Below are positions 7,716-15,428 of a stretch of DNA of 64,000 nucleotides, one piece after another. Where the stretch lies: the NCBI RefSeq assembly GCF_014196295.1, contig NZ_JACIDK010000002.1:496001-560000 (forward strand), given 5' to 3'. The first letter of the stretch is position 1. Every line of letters starts with the position of its first letter. Source of the DNA: Phenylobacterium haematophilum. Its GTDB lineage: Bacteria > Pseudomonadota > Alphaproteobacteria > Caulobacterales > Caulobacteraceae. The notes under the pieces are model-generated. The model made no database searches. It was not told where the DNA came from and saw only the letters and a program-made list of their open reading frames with translations. A program made the position numbers and the translations under genes.

Positions 7716-9320
7716 ATGTCCGCCACTCTGCTCGACCTGATCCAGTCGATCGCGCCGATCACGCCCGAGACGCTAGGCCAAGACGTGTACGACCGCTTCC
7801 AGAGCGAGCCCGACACCCTGGCCATCGCTGTCGTAGATGCGGAAGGCCGTCCCGTAGGGTTGGTCGAGCGCAACGCCTTCTTCGTGGCCATGGCCGCCCA
7901 CTACGGCCGCGCGCTCTACGGCCTGAGGCCGATCTCGCTGCTGATGAACGCCGCGCCGCTGATCGCCGAGGGCGACACGCCGGTGGCCGAGTTCTGCGGC
8001 GACGTGCTGGCCGACCGCTCCAGCGAGGTCATGAAGGGCTTCGTGGTGGTGAGCGGCGGGCGTTACGCGGGCGTCGGCTCGACGCTGGCCCTGCTGCAGG
8101 CGACCAACGCCGCCAACCGCGCCCACGCCGAGGAGATGACCCGGCTGGCCGACACCCTCAACCAGGCCAAGCTGGAGGCCCAGAGCGCCCTGACCGCCAA
8201 GTCGCAATTCCTGGCGGTGATGAGCCACGAGATCCGCACGCCGCTGAACGGGGTGCTGGCCATCGCCGACATCCTCCAGCGGCGGCTGGGCGATCCGGCG
8301 TTGAAACCCTACGTGACCACCATCCAGGATTCCGGGCAGACCCTGCTGCGGCTGCTGACCGACGCCCTCGACTTCAGCCGCGCCGACGCCGGCCAGCTGG
8401 AGCTCGCCGAGGACAGCTTCCACCTGCCGGGCCTTCTGGACGACCTGTCGGCGCTCTGGACCGCGCGGGCCGAGCTCAAGGGGCTGAGTCTTTCCTTCCG
8501 CTATGAGGGCGCGCGCGACCAGTGGGCGCTGGGCGACGCTGTACGGATCAAGCAGGTGTTCAACAACCTGATCGGCAACGCCCTGAAGTTCACCCGCCAT
8601 GGCGGCGTGCAGGTGACGTTGCGGGCTCGCCGCAGCGACGTGCATGTGCTGGTCGAGGGCGAGGTGCGCGACAGCGGCGTCGGCATCCCCGCCGATCGCC
8701 TGGGCGCGATCTTCCAGCCGTTCAGTCAGACCGAGGCGGGCGTGCGCGAGGGCGGCGCGGGCCTGGGCCTGTCGATCTGTCGCCAACTGGTCGAACAGAT
8801 GGGCGGCGCCATCGGCGTGACCAGCGACGAGGCCGGAACCGCCTTCGGCTTCGAGTTTCCGCTGTTCGACCTGCCGGCCCCGACCGACGCCGAGATTTCC
8901 GCCGAACCCGATCTCAGCCAGGGGGCCGGCGGCCTGCACGTGCTGATCGCCGACGACAACGCCACCAACCGTCTGGTGGCCGAGACCCTGTGCGGCATGT
9001 TCGGGTGTACGAGCGAAAGCGTCGAGGACGGCGAACAGGCGGTCAGCGCCGCGGCCACCGGCCGCTTCGACCTGGTGCTGATGGACATCAAGATGCCGAA
9101 CCTCGACGGCGTCGGCGCCACCCGCCGCATCCGCGGCCTGGCCGGGGCAGCCGCTCAGGTCCCCATCCTAGCCATCACCGCCAACGCCGATCCCTGGGAT
9201 GCGGCCAGCTATCTGGCCCAGGGCATGGATGGCGTGGTCGAGAAGCCGATCAAGGCCGAACGCCTGCTTAGCGCCATCAACGGCCTGTTCATCGAGGACG
9301 CGGAGTCGGTCGCGGCCTGA
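7716..9320 (+). CDS. CBS-domain hybrid sensor histidine kinase / response regulator
   Basis: A 534-residue soluble hybrid kinase. Residues about 20-130 look like a CBS pair (LAIAVVDAEGRPVGLVERN and FVVVSGGRYAGVGS), followed by a short coiled coil, a HisKA domain with phospho-acceptor His171 in SHEIRTPLNG, an HATPase domain with NNLIGNALKFT, DSGVGIP and GAGLGLSI, and a C-terminal receiver with Asp457 in LMDIKMP. No membrane segment is present, so it senses a cytoplasmic cue, perhaps an adenine nucleotide through the CBS part (inference). The phosphoryl group must leave through an Hpt protein encoded elsewhere. It stands alone, 57 bases upstream of the DUF2157 gene. Confidence 0.9.
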   Translation: MSATLLDLIQSIAPITPETLGQDVYDRFQSEPDTLAIAVVDAEGRPVGLVERNAFFVAMAAHYGRALYGLRPISLLMNAAPLIAEGDTPVAEFCGDVLADRSSEVMKGFVVVSGGRYAGVGSTLALLQATNAANRAHAEEMTRLADTLNQAKLEAQSALTAKSQFLAVMSHEIRTPLNGVLAIADILQRRLGDPALKPYVTTIQDSGQTLLRLLTDALDFSRADAGQLELAEDSFHLPGLLDDLSALWTARAELKGLSLSFRYEGARDQWALGDAVRIKQVFNNLIGNALKFTRHGGVQVTLRARRSDVHVLVEGEVRDSGVGIPADRLGAIFQPFSQTEAGVREGGAGLGLSICRQLVEQMGGAIGVTSDEAGTAFGFEFPLFDLPAPTDAEISAEPDLSQGAGGLHVLIADDNATNRLVAETLCGMFGCTSESVEDGEQAVSAAATGRFDLVLMDIKMPNLDGVGATRRIRGLAGAAAQVPILAITANADPWDAASYLAQGMDGVVEKPIKAERLLSAINGLFIEDAESVAA

Positions 9321-9376
9321 CCGGTTGCCTGCGCCGCCGGCATGGGCGAGGGTCTGGCCTCGGCGAGGAGGCGCGG

Positions 9377-10426
9377 ATGGCGAGCTACAGGGCTCGACTG
9401 ACCAAGGACCTGGATGAGTGGATCGCGGCGGGCCTGGTGCCGGCGGCGAATCGCGGCGCGATCCTGGAGCGGGTGTCGGACGGCCGGCGGATCGACGCCT
9501 CGGCCGCCCTGGCAGTGATCGGGGCGCTGTTGCTCGGCGCTGCAGCCATCGCCTTCGTGGCCGCCAACTGGGGCGCGATCCCGCGTCTCCCGCGGTTCGG
9601 ATTGATCGTCGGCCTCTTCCTGGCGGTGGCGGGCGGCGGGGCCTGGGCCGCGCGCGTCGGGCGTCCGTTGCTGAGCAACACCCTGCTGGCGGTGGCGGCG
9701 CTGGTCTACGCCGCGGCCATCGGCCTGACCGGCCAGATCTTCGACATCGCCGGCGATCCACAACGCGCCTTGCGCAGCGCCGGTCTAGCCGCGGCCCTGC
9801 TGACGATCGCCGGACGCTCCAGCGCCGCCGGGGTGGTCGCCTTGGCCCTCTTCGGGTTCGGGGAGTTCGCCGGCCGCTTCGACGGCGGCGAGAGCCGCTG
9901 GCTGATCTTCGCCGCGCCGGTCGGCATGGGCCTGGCCTGGCTCTGGAATTCCAAGCCGCTGGCGCACGCCTCGGCTCTGGCGCTGATCGTCGGGCTGGTG
10001 GCGGCGATCGCGCAGTTCGAACGTTGGGGCGCGACCAGTCTGCTGGCCAGCGCCGCCGTGCTAGCGCTGCTGGCGGGGGGTGCCCGGCAACTCGGCGAGC
10101 GGCGCACGGCGCTGATTTTCCTGCTCTGGTTCGTCTGGGGGGCGCTGGTGTTCTACGGCGTCGCCGGGTTCGACGAGTTCAAGGGCGGCGCGCTGATCGC
10201 CCACCGCGCCGCCTGGCTGATCCTTTCGGGCGGGGTGATCGCGCTGGGCATGCACGACCGCCAGGGCATGGTCACGGCGGCCGGGGTGGTCTCGATGATC
10301 GCGGCGGTCTGCACCATCCTATTTGATCTGGGTCTTGGCCTGATGACCGCGGCGGGTCTGTTCGCGGTCTGCGCGCTGATCGCGCTGATCGCCGGCGGCC
10401 TGACCCGGCGGAGGGGCAAGGCATGA
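9377..10426 (+). CDS. DUF2157 domain-containing polytopic membrane protein
   Basis: A 349-residue membrane protein. The soluble N-terminal about 45 residues (LTKDLDEWIAAGLVPAANRG) are typical of DUF2157, followed by roughly ten hydrophobic helices and a basic RRRGKA end. The family has no assigned biochemical role. GAGGAGG precedes the ATG at 9377. The stop overlaps the next gene as ATGA, and DUF2157 and GDYXXLXY proteins are commonly encoded side by side, so they probably work together in the inner membrane. Confidence 0.85.
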   Translation: MASYRARLTKDLDEWIAAGLVPAANRGAILERVSDGRRIDASAALAVIGALLLGAAAIAFVAANWGAIPRLPRFGLIVGLFLAVAGGGAWAARVGRPLLSNTLLAVAALVYAAAIGLTGQIFDIAGDPQRALRSAGLAAALLTIAGRSSAAGVVALALFGFGEFAGRFDGGESRWLIFAAPVGMGLAWLWNSKPLAHASALALIVGLVAAIAQFERWGATSLLASAAVLALLAGGARQLGERRTALIFLLWFVWGALVFYGVAGFDEFKGGALIAHRAAWLILSGGVIALGMHDRQGMVTAAGVVSMIAAVCTILFDLGLGLMTAAGLFAVCALIALIAGGLTRRRGKA

Positions 10427-11004
10427 TGCGCAATCTGCCCCTGCGCATCGCCGCCGCCTCCGCCGTCCTGGTGTTGCTGCTGGTCGGGGTCGTGCTGCGT
10501 GAGAACGGCGCCCGCGCCACCGGCCGCGAGGCGCTGCTGCCGATGGAGGCGGTCGATCCGCGCGACCTGCTGACCGGCCACTACGTCGCCCTGCGCCTCA
10601 CCCAGCAACTGGCGCTCGGCCAGCCCTGTCCGCGCGAGCGATCGACCTTCGAGGACGGCGGCTGGATCGGCCTGAAGCCTGCGGGCGGCCACTACCGTTT
10701 CATCGGCGTCGGGGCGAGCCGCCAGGCCGCCCTGGCCGGGGGCGCGGAGCTGGCGGTGCGCGGCGGGGTCTATTGTTCGCGCACGGCGTTTGGAAACACC
10801 GAGTCCGACGTGGTCACCCTCGACATCGGCGTCGACCGCTTCCATGCCGACCAGGACGAGGCCCAGGCCATCGAGAAGGCCCTGCGCGAGCGCCGCCAGG
10901 GCGAGGCCCCGGCCTTCGCGGTCGTCTCGGTGGGGGATGACGGCCGCGCGCGGCTGAAGGGCGTGATCGTCGGCGGCAAGCGGACCGACCTGACCTGGTG
11001 GTGA
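10423..11004 (+). CDS. GDYXXLXY domain-containing membrane-anchored protein
   Basis: A 193-residue protein with one N-terminal membrane anchor (about 9-25) and a periplasmic domain. The family signature appears as VDPRDLLTGHYVALRL, where the canonical Gly-Asp-Tyr is Gly-His-Tyr. A second block, GGKRTDLTWW, ends the protein. Function is unknown in the family. It overlaps the DUF2157 gene by four bases (ATGA), so the pair is translationally coupled. The gene converges on mutL with a palindromic repeat between them. Confidence 0.8.
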   Translation: MMRNLPLRIAAASAVLVLLLVGVVLRENGARATGREALLPMEAVDPRDLLTGHYVALRLTQQLALGQPCPRERSTFEDGGWIGLKPAGGHYRFIGVGASRQAALAGGAELAVRGGVYCSRTAFGNTESDVVTLDIGVDRFHADQDEAQAIEKALRERRQGEAPAFAVVSVGDDGRARLKGVIVGGKRTDLTWW

Positions 11005-11018
11005 GTCGGGCTACCGGC

Positions 11019-11152
11019 GTCATCCCGGTTTCGGCGAAGCCGAAGACCGCGGCCCATTCGCGTCTGAGTCTGAATAATGGGGCGCGGCCGAGCCGTATCC
11101 TGATCTATCCGGTGTTCATGGGGCCGGGTGTTGCTTCGCAAACCGGGATGAC
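11019..11152. repeat. 134-bp element with terminal inverted repeats (MITE-like)
   Basis: The gap between two convergent genes holds a 13-base sequence GTCATCCCGGTTT (11019-11031) repeated exactly in inverted form at 11140-11152. Allowing two extra bases, the match extends inward over GCGAAGC on each side, giving imperfect 20-base arms. The 108 bases between the arms carry no supported gene. The layout fits a miniature inverted-repeat element or a dispersed intergenic palindrome; it might also act as a two-way terminator. Copy number elsewhere in the genome decides this. Confidence 0.6.
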
Positions 11153-11160
11153 ACTTTGGT

Positions 11161-13035
11161 TCAGCGCCGCCCGAACAGCCGCTCGATGTCGGCGAGCTTT
11201 AGCTCCACATAGGTCGGGCGGCCGTGGTTGCACTGACCCGAGTGGGGCGTGGCCTCCATCTGGCGCAGCAGGGCGTTCATCTCCGGCGCGGTCAGCCGCC
11301 GGCCGGCCCGGACCGAACCGTGGCAGGCCATGGTGCCGCAGACCTCGGCCAGCCGTTCTTTGAGCGCCAGCGCCTGGCCGTTCTCCGACAGGTCGTCGGC
11401 GATGTCGCGGATCAGGCCCGAGACGTCGGTCTCGCCCAGCAGGGCCGGGGTCTCGCGCACCAGCACCGCGCCGGGGCCGAAGGATTCGACGACTAGGCCC
11501 ATGGCCTCCAGTTCGTCGGCGCGGGCGACGACGCGCTCGGCCTCGGCGGGATCGAGCTCGACCACCTCCGGCAGCAGCAGCACTTGGCGCGCGACCCCGC
11601 CGCCGTCCATCTGCACCTTCATCTGCTCGTAGACGAGGCGCTCGTGGGCGGCGTGCTGGTCGACGATGACCACCCCGTCGCGGGTCTGGGCGACGATGTA
11701 GGTCTCGTGCACCTGGGCGCGCGCGGCGCCCAGCGGGAAGTCGACAGGGTCGAAGACCACTGACGGCGCGGGCGCCTCCTGAACGCCCGGCGTGTAGGCC
11801 GCCGGCGCCGGCGGCCATTCGGCGACCTCGGCGCGGGCCGAGATGTCGGTCAGGCCTGGAATGGCCGCAGCGATGGCCGGGGCCCAGCCGCCGGCCTGCC
11901 AGGCCGAAAAGCCCTGCGCCGAAGGCTGCGGCGGCGGATAGCTGGGCTGCGGCGACCAGCCAGGGCGCAGGTTGGAGAGGGTGTCGCTGGCGACGGTGGT
12001 GGCCGCACGGTGCCCGGCGCTGGCCAGGGCGTGGCGCAGGCCGCCGACGATAAGCCCGCGGACCAGGGCCGGATCGCGGAAGCGCACCTCGGCCTTGGCC
12101 GGGTGGACGTTGACGTCGACCAGCGACGGGTCGAGGTCGAGATAGAGCGCCACCAGCGGATGACGGTCACGGGCCAGGAAGTCGGCATAGGCCCCGCGCA
12201 GCGCGCCTTGCAGCAGGCGGTCGCGCACCGGCCGGCCGTTCACGAACAGGTATTGGTGAGCGCTGTTGCCGCGGTTGAAGGTCGGCAAGCCGGCGAAGCC
12301 GGTCAGCCGCACCCCCTCGCGCTCGTGGTCGATCTCCAAGGCGTTTTCGGAGAACTCGCGCCCCATGATCGAGGAGAGGCGGGCCAGCCGCCCGTCCGCC
12401 CCCTTGCTCTCGGCGGGCAGTCGCAGCGTGCGCCGCCCGTCGAGATCGAGCGCGAAGGAAACCGCCTCGTGCGCCATGGCCTGGCGCTTGATCTCGTCGG
12501 CGATGGCCAGCGCTTCCGAGCGCTCGGATTTCATGAACTTGAGCCGCGCCGGGGTGGCGTAGAAGAGGTCGCGGACCTCGACCCGCGCCCCGTGCGGTCC
12601 CGGAAAGCCGGAGGGCGTCACCGCCCCGACCTGGCCGCCCTCGACCAGGATGGCGTGGGCGTCGGCCAGGCCCTTGGCCCGCGAGGAAATCGACAGCCGC
12701 GCCACCGAGCCGATCGAGGGCAGGGCCTCCCCCCGGAAGCCGAGGGTGTGGATATGCAGCAGGTCGTAGTCGCCGGCGTCGTCGGGGGCGAGCTTGGAAG
12801 TCGCGTGCCGTTCGATCGCCAGGGCCAATTCGTTGGCCGACAGCCCGCAGCCGTCGTCGGCGACGAGGATGCGGGTCAGCCCGCCGCCGTCGGCCTGCAC
12901 CTCGATGGAACGCGAACCGGCGTCCAGCGCGTTTTCCACGAGTTCCTTGATGGCGCTCGCAGGGCGCTCGACCACCTCGCCGGCGGCGATGCGGTTGACG
13001 GTTTCGGGCGGAAGACGGCGGATGGGCATGGTCAC
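11161..13035 (-). CDS. mutL: DNA mismatch repair protein MutL (endonuclease type)
   Basis: A 624-residue MutL. The N-terminal GHKL ATPase is complete: [33 protein letters not shown] and [10 protein letters not shown]. The C-terminal dimerisation domain carries [12 protein letters not shown] near residue 457, matching the DQHA(X)2E(X)4E endonuclease motif, plus ACHGSVRAG and [12 protein letters not shown]. It therefore belongs to the nicking class found in bacteria without MutH. A Pro-rich linker at about 335-420 joins the halves. An alternative ATG lies two codons in. It diverges from the TraB/GumN gene. Confidence 0.96.
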   Translation of the reverse strand: MTMPIRRLPPETVNRIAAGEVVERPASAIKELVENALDAGSRSIEVQADGGGLTRILVADDGCGLSANELALAIERHATSKLAPDDAGDYDLLHIHTLGFRGEALPSIGSVARLSISSRAKGLADAHAILVEGGQVGAVTPSGFPGPHGARVEVRDLFYATPARLKFMKSERSEALAIADEIKRQAMAHEAVSFALDLDGRRTLRLPAESKGADGRLARLSSIMGREFSENALEIDHEREGVRLTGFAGLPTFNRGNSAHQYLFVNGRPVRDRLLQGALRGAYADFLARDRHPLVALYLDLDPSLVDVNVHPAKAEVRFRDPALVRGLIVGGLRHALASAGHRAATTVASDTLSNLRPGWSPQPSYPPPQPSAQGFSAWQAGGWAPAIAAAIPGLTDISARAEVAEWPPAPAAYTPGVQEAPAPSVVFDPVDFPLGAARAQVHETYIVAQTRDGVVIVDQHAAHERLVYEQMKVQMDGGGVARQVLLLPEVVELDPAEAERVVARADELEAMGLVVESFGPGAVLVRETPALLGETDVSGLIRDIADDLSENGQALALKERLAEVCGTMACHGSVRAGRRLTAPEMNALLRQMEATPHSGQCNHGRPTYVELKLADIERLFGRR

Positions 13036-13093
13036 GCTTCGATTAGCTCGTCACTATATGGCGATTCCGGGGGGCAAGTCTGGAAGGTGGTCC

Positions 13094-14077
13094 GTGAAAC
13101 CGACCCTCGGCGTGGCGCTGGCCGCCGTCATTCTCGCATCTCCCGTTTCGGCCCAGGTTCCCCTGGTTCCGGTCCCGCCGTTGCCGGCCGGGGTGGTCGA
13201 TCCCAACGAGACCCTGGTCGAGGAACTGGTGGTCACCGCGCGGCTGCCGGGACCCGCCTGGTGGCGCGTCTCCAACGGCACGTCCACCGTCTACGTGCTC
13301 GGCGCCCCGACCGTGGCGCCCAAGCGCCAGCAATGGGACCGTCTGCAGTTCGAACGCCATCTGGAGGGCGCCAACGCGGTCATCCTGCCGTTCACCGGTC
13401 TGAAGGTGAAGTTGGCCGGCGCGCCGGGGGCGGCGATCAGTTATCTGCGCCTGAAGTCGGGTAAGCCGTTCGAAGACAGTCTCAGTCCCGCCGAACGCGA
13501 GCGGTTCGTCGCCGTGCGCACCAAGCTCGGTCAGCCGGCTGACCACTACAAGACCAAGCATCCGCTGGCCGCGGCCTTGATGCTCACCGACGACTACCGC
13601 GAGAAGGAGAACCTCACCACCGCCGACCCGACCAAGCTGATCAAGCTGTTGGCCCAGCAGGGCGGGGTGAAGGTGGTGCAGCGCTCCTATGACCTCGGCC
13701 CTTTGCTGGGCGCGGTGATCCGCACATCGCCGGCGGCCGGCGAGGCCTGCCTGGACGAGGTGATGGGCGAGATCGAGGCCGGTCCGGGCCGCACCCTGGC
13801 CGCCTCGCGCGCCTGGGCCGACGGCGACGTGGCCGGGGCGCTGGGGGCCGAGCGCAGCTACGAGCGCTGCATCGCCGTCACACCGGGCGCCCAGGCGTTC
13901 GACGCGCGGGTGAAGAAGGATCTGGCCAGGGACATCGAGACGGCGCTGAAGGCGCCGGGCCACGCCATCGCCGTGGCGCCGCTGCGCACTCTGCTGGCCC
14001 AGGGCGGCGTGCTCGATCAGCTCCGCGCCAAGGGCTACGAGGTCAAGACGCCGGGCGATGTGGAGGCGGGGGAATAA
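13094..14077 (+). CDS. TraB/GumN family exported protein
   Basis: A 327-residue protein beginning with a signal peptide (MKPTLGVALAAVILASPVSAQ). The mature part resembles the TraB/GumN family: a WWRVSNGTSTVYVLGAP strand-turn like the family's GxxxYLLGTxH start, but the histidine is replaced (LGAPTVAP), and AWADGDVAGA near residue 240. TraB/GumN proteins belong to the Tiki/EreA-like metallohydrolase superfamily; loss of the first motif histidine suggests it may be inactive. I chose the GTG at 13094 because GGAAGG lies six bases upstream and it gives a clean signal peptide; an ATG at 13058 is in frame. Confidence 0.72.
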   Translation: MKPTLGVALAAVILASPVSAQVPLVPVPPLPAGVVDPNETLVEELVVTARLPGPAWWRVSNGTSTVYVLGAPTVAPKRQQWDRLQFERHLEGANAVILPFTGLKVKLAGAPGAAISYLRLKSGKPFEDSLSPAERERFVAVRTKLGQPADHYKTKHPLAAALMLTDDYREKENLTTADPTKLIKLLAQQGGVKVVQRSYDLGPLLGAVIRTSPAAGEACLDEVMGEIEAGPGRTLAASRAWADGDVAGALGAERSYERCIAVTPGAQAFDARVKKDLARDIETALKAPGHAIAVAPLRTLLAQGGVLDQLRAKGYEVKTPGDVEAGE

Positions 14078-14084
14078 ATCTAAA

Positions 14085-14209
14085 TCCTCCACTCTTGGGG
14101 GAGGTGGATCGGCGTGTAGCGCCGAGGCGAAGGGGGACTGCTCTCAACGAAGAGCGTCAAAGTCCCCCTCAGTCAGTCTGTAGGCTGACAGCTCCCCTAG
14201 ATGGGGAGC
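14085..14209. repeat. Dispersed palindromic repeat, copy 1
   Basis: Between two convergent genes lies a chain of hairpins: TCCTCCACTCTTGGGGGAGG (14085-14104), GGGGGACT (14132-14139) pairing with AGTCCCCC (14161-14168) around an inner GCTCT/AGAGC stem, GTCAG/CTGAC (14172-14189), and GCTCCCC/GGGGAGC (14191-14209). Copy 2 at 55421-55487 shares the outer parts. The pattern resembles intergenic palindromic units common in GC-rich alphaproteobacteria. Confidence 0.75.
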
Positions 14210-14224
14210 ATATGATCGTGCGTC

Positions 14225-14797
14225 CTACAGGCCCGGCAGCTTGATGCGGGTCTGCTTCTCGCGGGAGATCACGACCGGCGCGCCGCCGGTCAGACCCTTG
14301 ATCTTGGCTTCCTCGGCGGCCGGATCGACTGGGGCCGGGACGTTGTCGCCCGCCGCCGCCACGACCGCGGCGCTCCCGCCCGTGGTGTCGCCCGGCTTCC
14401 AGAACATGACCTTGTCGGCGAACGACTTGTCCTTGTGGGCCAGGGCGCCGGTTTCGTCGTCGACGACGTAGCGGATCAGCGGGTCGGCCTTGTCGGCGCC
14501 GGCCTTGGCGACGAGCAGCTTCTCGCCGTCCGAACGGGCCTGAGCCTCGCGCGCGCCGAGCAGGGCGTTGCGCGCGGCGCTTTCCGGCTGCAGCTCCTGC
14601 GGACGCGGCTCGCCGGGGGCCGGCGGGCGCAGGGCGTATTCGGGCGGAACCACCAGCGGGGCCTTCGACACCACGCGGAACTCGTCAGGGGTGACCTTGG
14701 TCATGCCCAGGGCGTTGCGGGTGGAATTGCAGCCCGCGAGGCCAAGGCCGGTCGCCGCGACGAGGGCGGACGCGACGAGCACACGGTTCAGACGCAT
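14225..14797 (-). CDS. DUF3035 family lipoprotein
   Basis: A 190-residue predicted lipoprotein. The N-terminus MRLNRVLVASALVAATGLGL runs into the lipobox LAGC, with the lipidated cysteine near residue 23. The next block, FRVVSKAPLVVPPEYALRPP, is the recognisable DUF3035 core. The rest is acidic and low in complexity. I preferred the ATG at 14797 to an upstream in-frame start at 14854 because it begins the signal sequence directly. It follows lspA on the same strand, a sensible neighbour because LspA would cleave its signal peptide; the ileS-lspA-DUF3035 order is familiar from Caulobacter relatives. Confidence 0.85.
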   Translation of the reverse strand: MRLNRVLVASALVAATGLGLAGCNSTRNALGMTKVTPDEFRVVSKAPLVVPPEYALRPPAPGEPRPQELQPESAARNALLGAREAQARSDGEKLLVAKAGADKADPLIRYVVDDETGALAHKDKSFADKVMFWKPGDTTGGSAAVVAAAGDNVPAPVDPAAEEAKIKGLTGGAPVVISREKQTRIKLPGL

Positions 14798-14876
14798 CAA
14801 CTTTGAGTCTCCGAAAGCCGCCCCCCGGCGGTGAAGGGTGGGTAAATAGCGCATACGGGCATACCCGCCAACGCGA

Positions 14877-15374
14877 TTAAGCAGCCGATTCCTTACGCAG
14901 GGAATCGAGCAACAAGAAGACGACGCCGATGGTGATGGCGCTGTCGGCGACGTTGAACACCCAGGGGAAGAAGCCCAGGCGCTGGAAATCCAGGAAATCG
15001 ACCACCGCGCCGAAGCGGATGCGGTCGATGGCGTTGCCGATCGCCCCGCCGATCACCAGCCCCAGCCCGACGCTCAGCATCGGACGATCGGCCTTGCGCA
15101 CCCAGATCGACAGGGCGATCGCGACCGCGATCGAGAAGATCGTCAGGATCCAGCGCACCAGGTCGGCGTCGGCGCGGAACAGGCCGAAGCTGACGCCGCG
15201 GTTCCAGACCATGGTGAGCGAGAACGGCCCGGCGATCGGCGTCGAGAACCGCGCCGGCAGGTCGTAGACATAGAGGATCCAGTACTTCGACAACTGGTCG
15301 GCCAGGATCACGAAGGCGGCCAGGCCATAGGCGGCCCAGCCGAGTTTGGAGATGGACTTCAAGAGTGCTCCCAT
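14877..15374 (-). CDS. lspA: Lipoprotein signal peptidase (signal peptidase II)
   Basis: A 165-residue inner-membrane aspartyl peptidase that removes signal peptides from prolipoproteins after diacylglyceryl transfer. It has four hydrophobic helices and both catalytic blocks: GGAIGNAIDRIRFGAVVDFLDF, containing the two active-site aspartates, and VWNRGVSFGLF upstream. The gene lies 54 bases downstream of ileS on the same strand, a widespread pairing. A strong hairpin sits just ahead of its start codon. Confidence 0.95.
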   Translation of the reverse strand: MGALLKSISKLGWAAYGLAAFVILADQLSKYWILYVYDLPARFSTPIAGPFSLTMVWNRGVSFGLFRADADLVRWILTIFSIAVAIALSIWVRKADRPMLSVGLGLVIGGAIGNAIDRIRFGAVVDFLDFQRLGFFPWVFNVADSAITIGVVFLLLDSLRKESAA

Positions 15375-15377
15375 TTT

Positions 15378-15402
15378 CCGGTCGCCCCGCAGGAGCGACC
15401 GG
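15378..15402 (-). other. Intercistronic hairpin before lspA
   Basis: CCGGTCGC and GCGACCGG form a perfect eight-pair stem with a nine-base loop, ending four bases from the lspA ATG. There is no T-run, so it is not a simple terminator. It could modulate ribosome access to lspA or mark an RNA-processing site. Confidence 0.4.
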
Positions 15403-15428
15403 AACTGTGGTTTATCCTGCGGTCAGGC

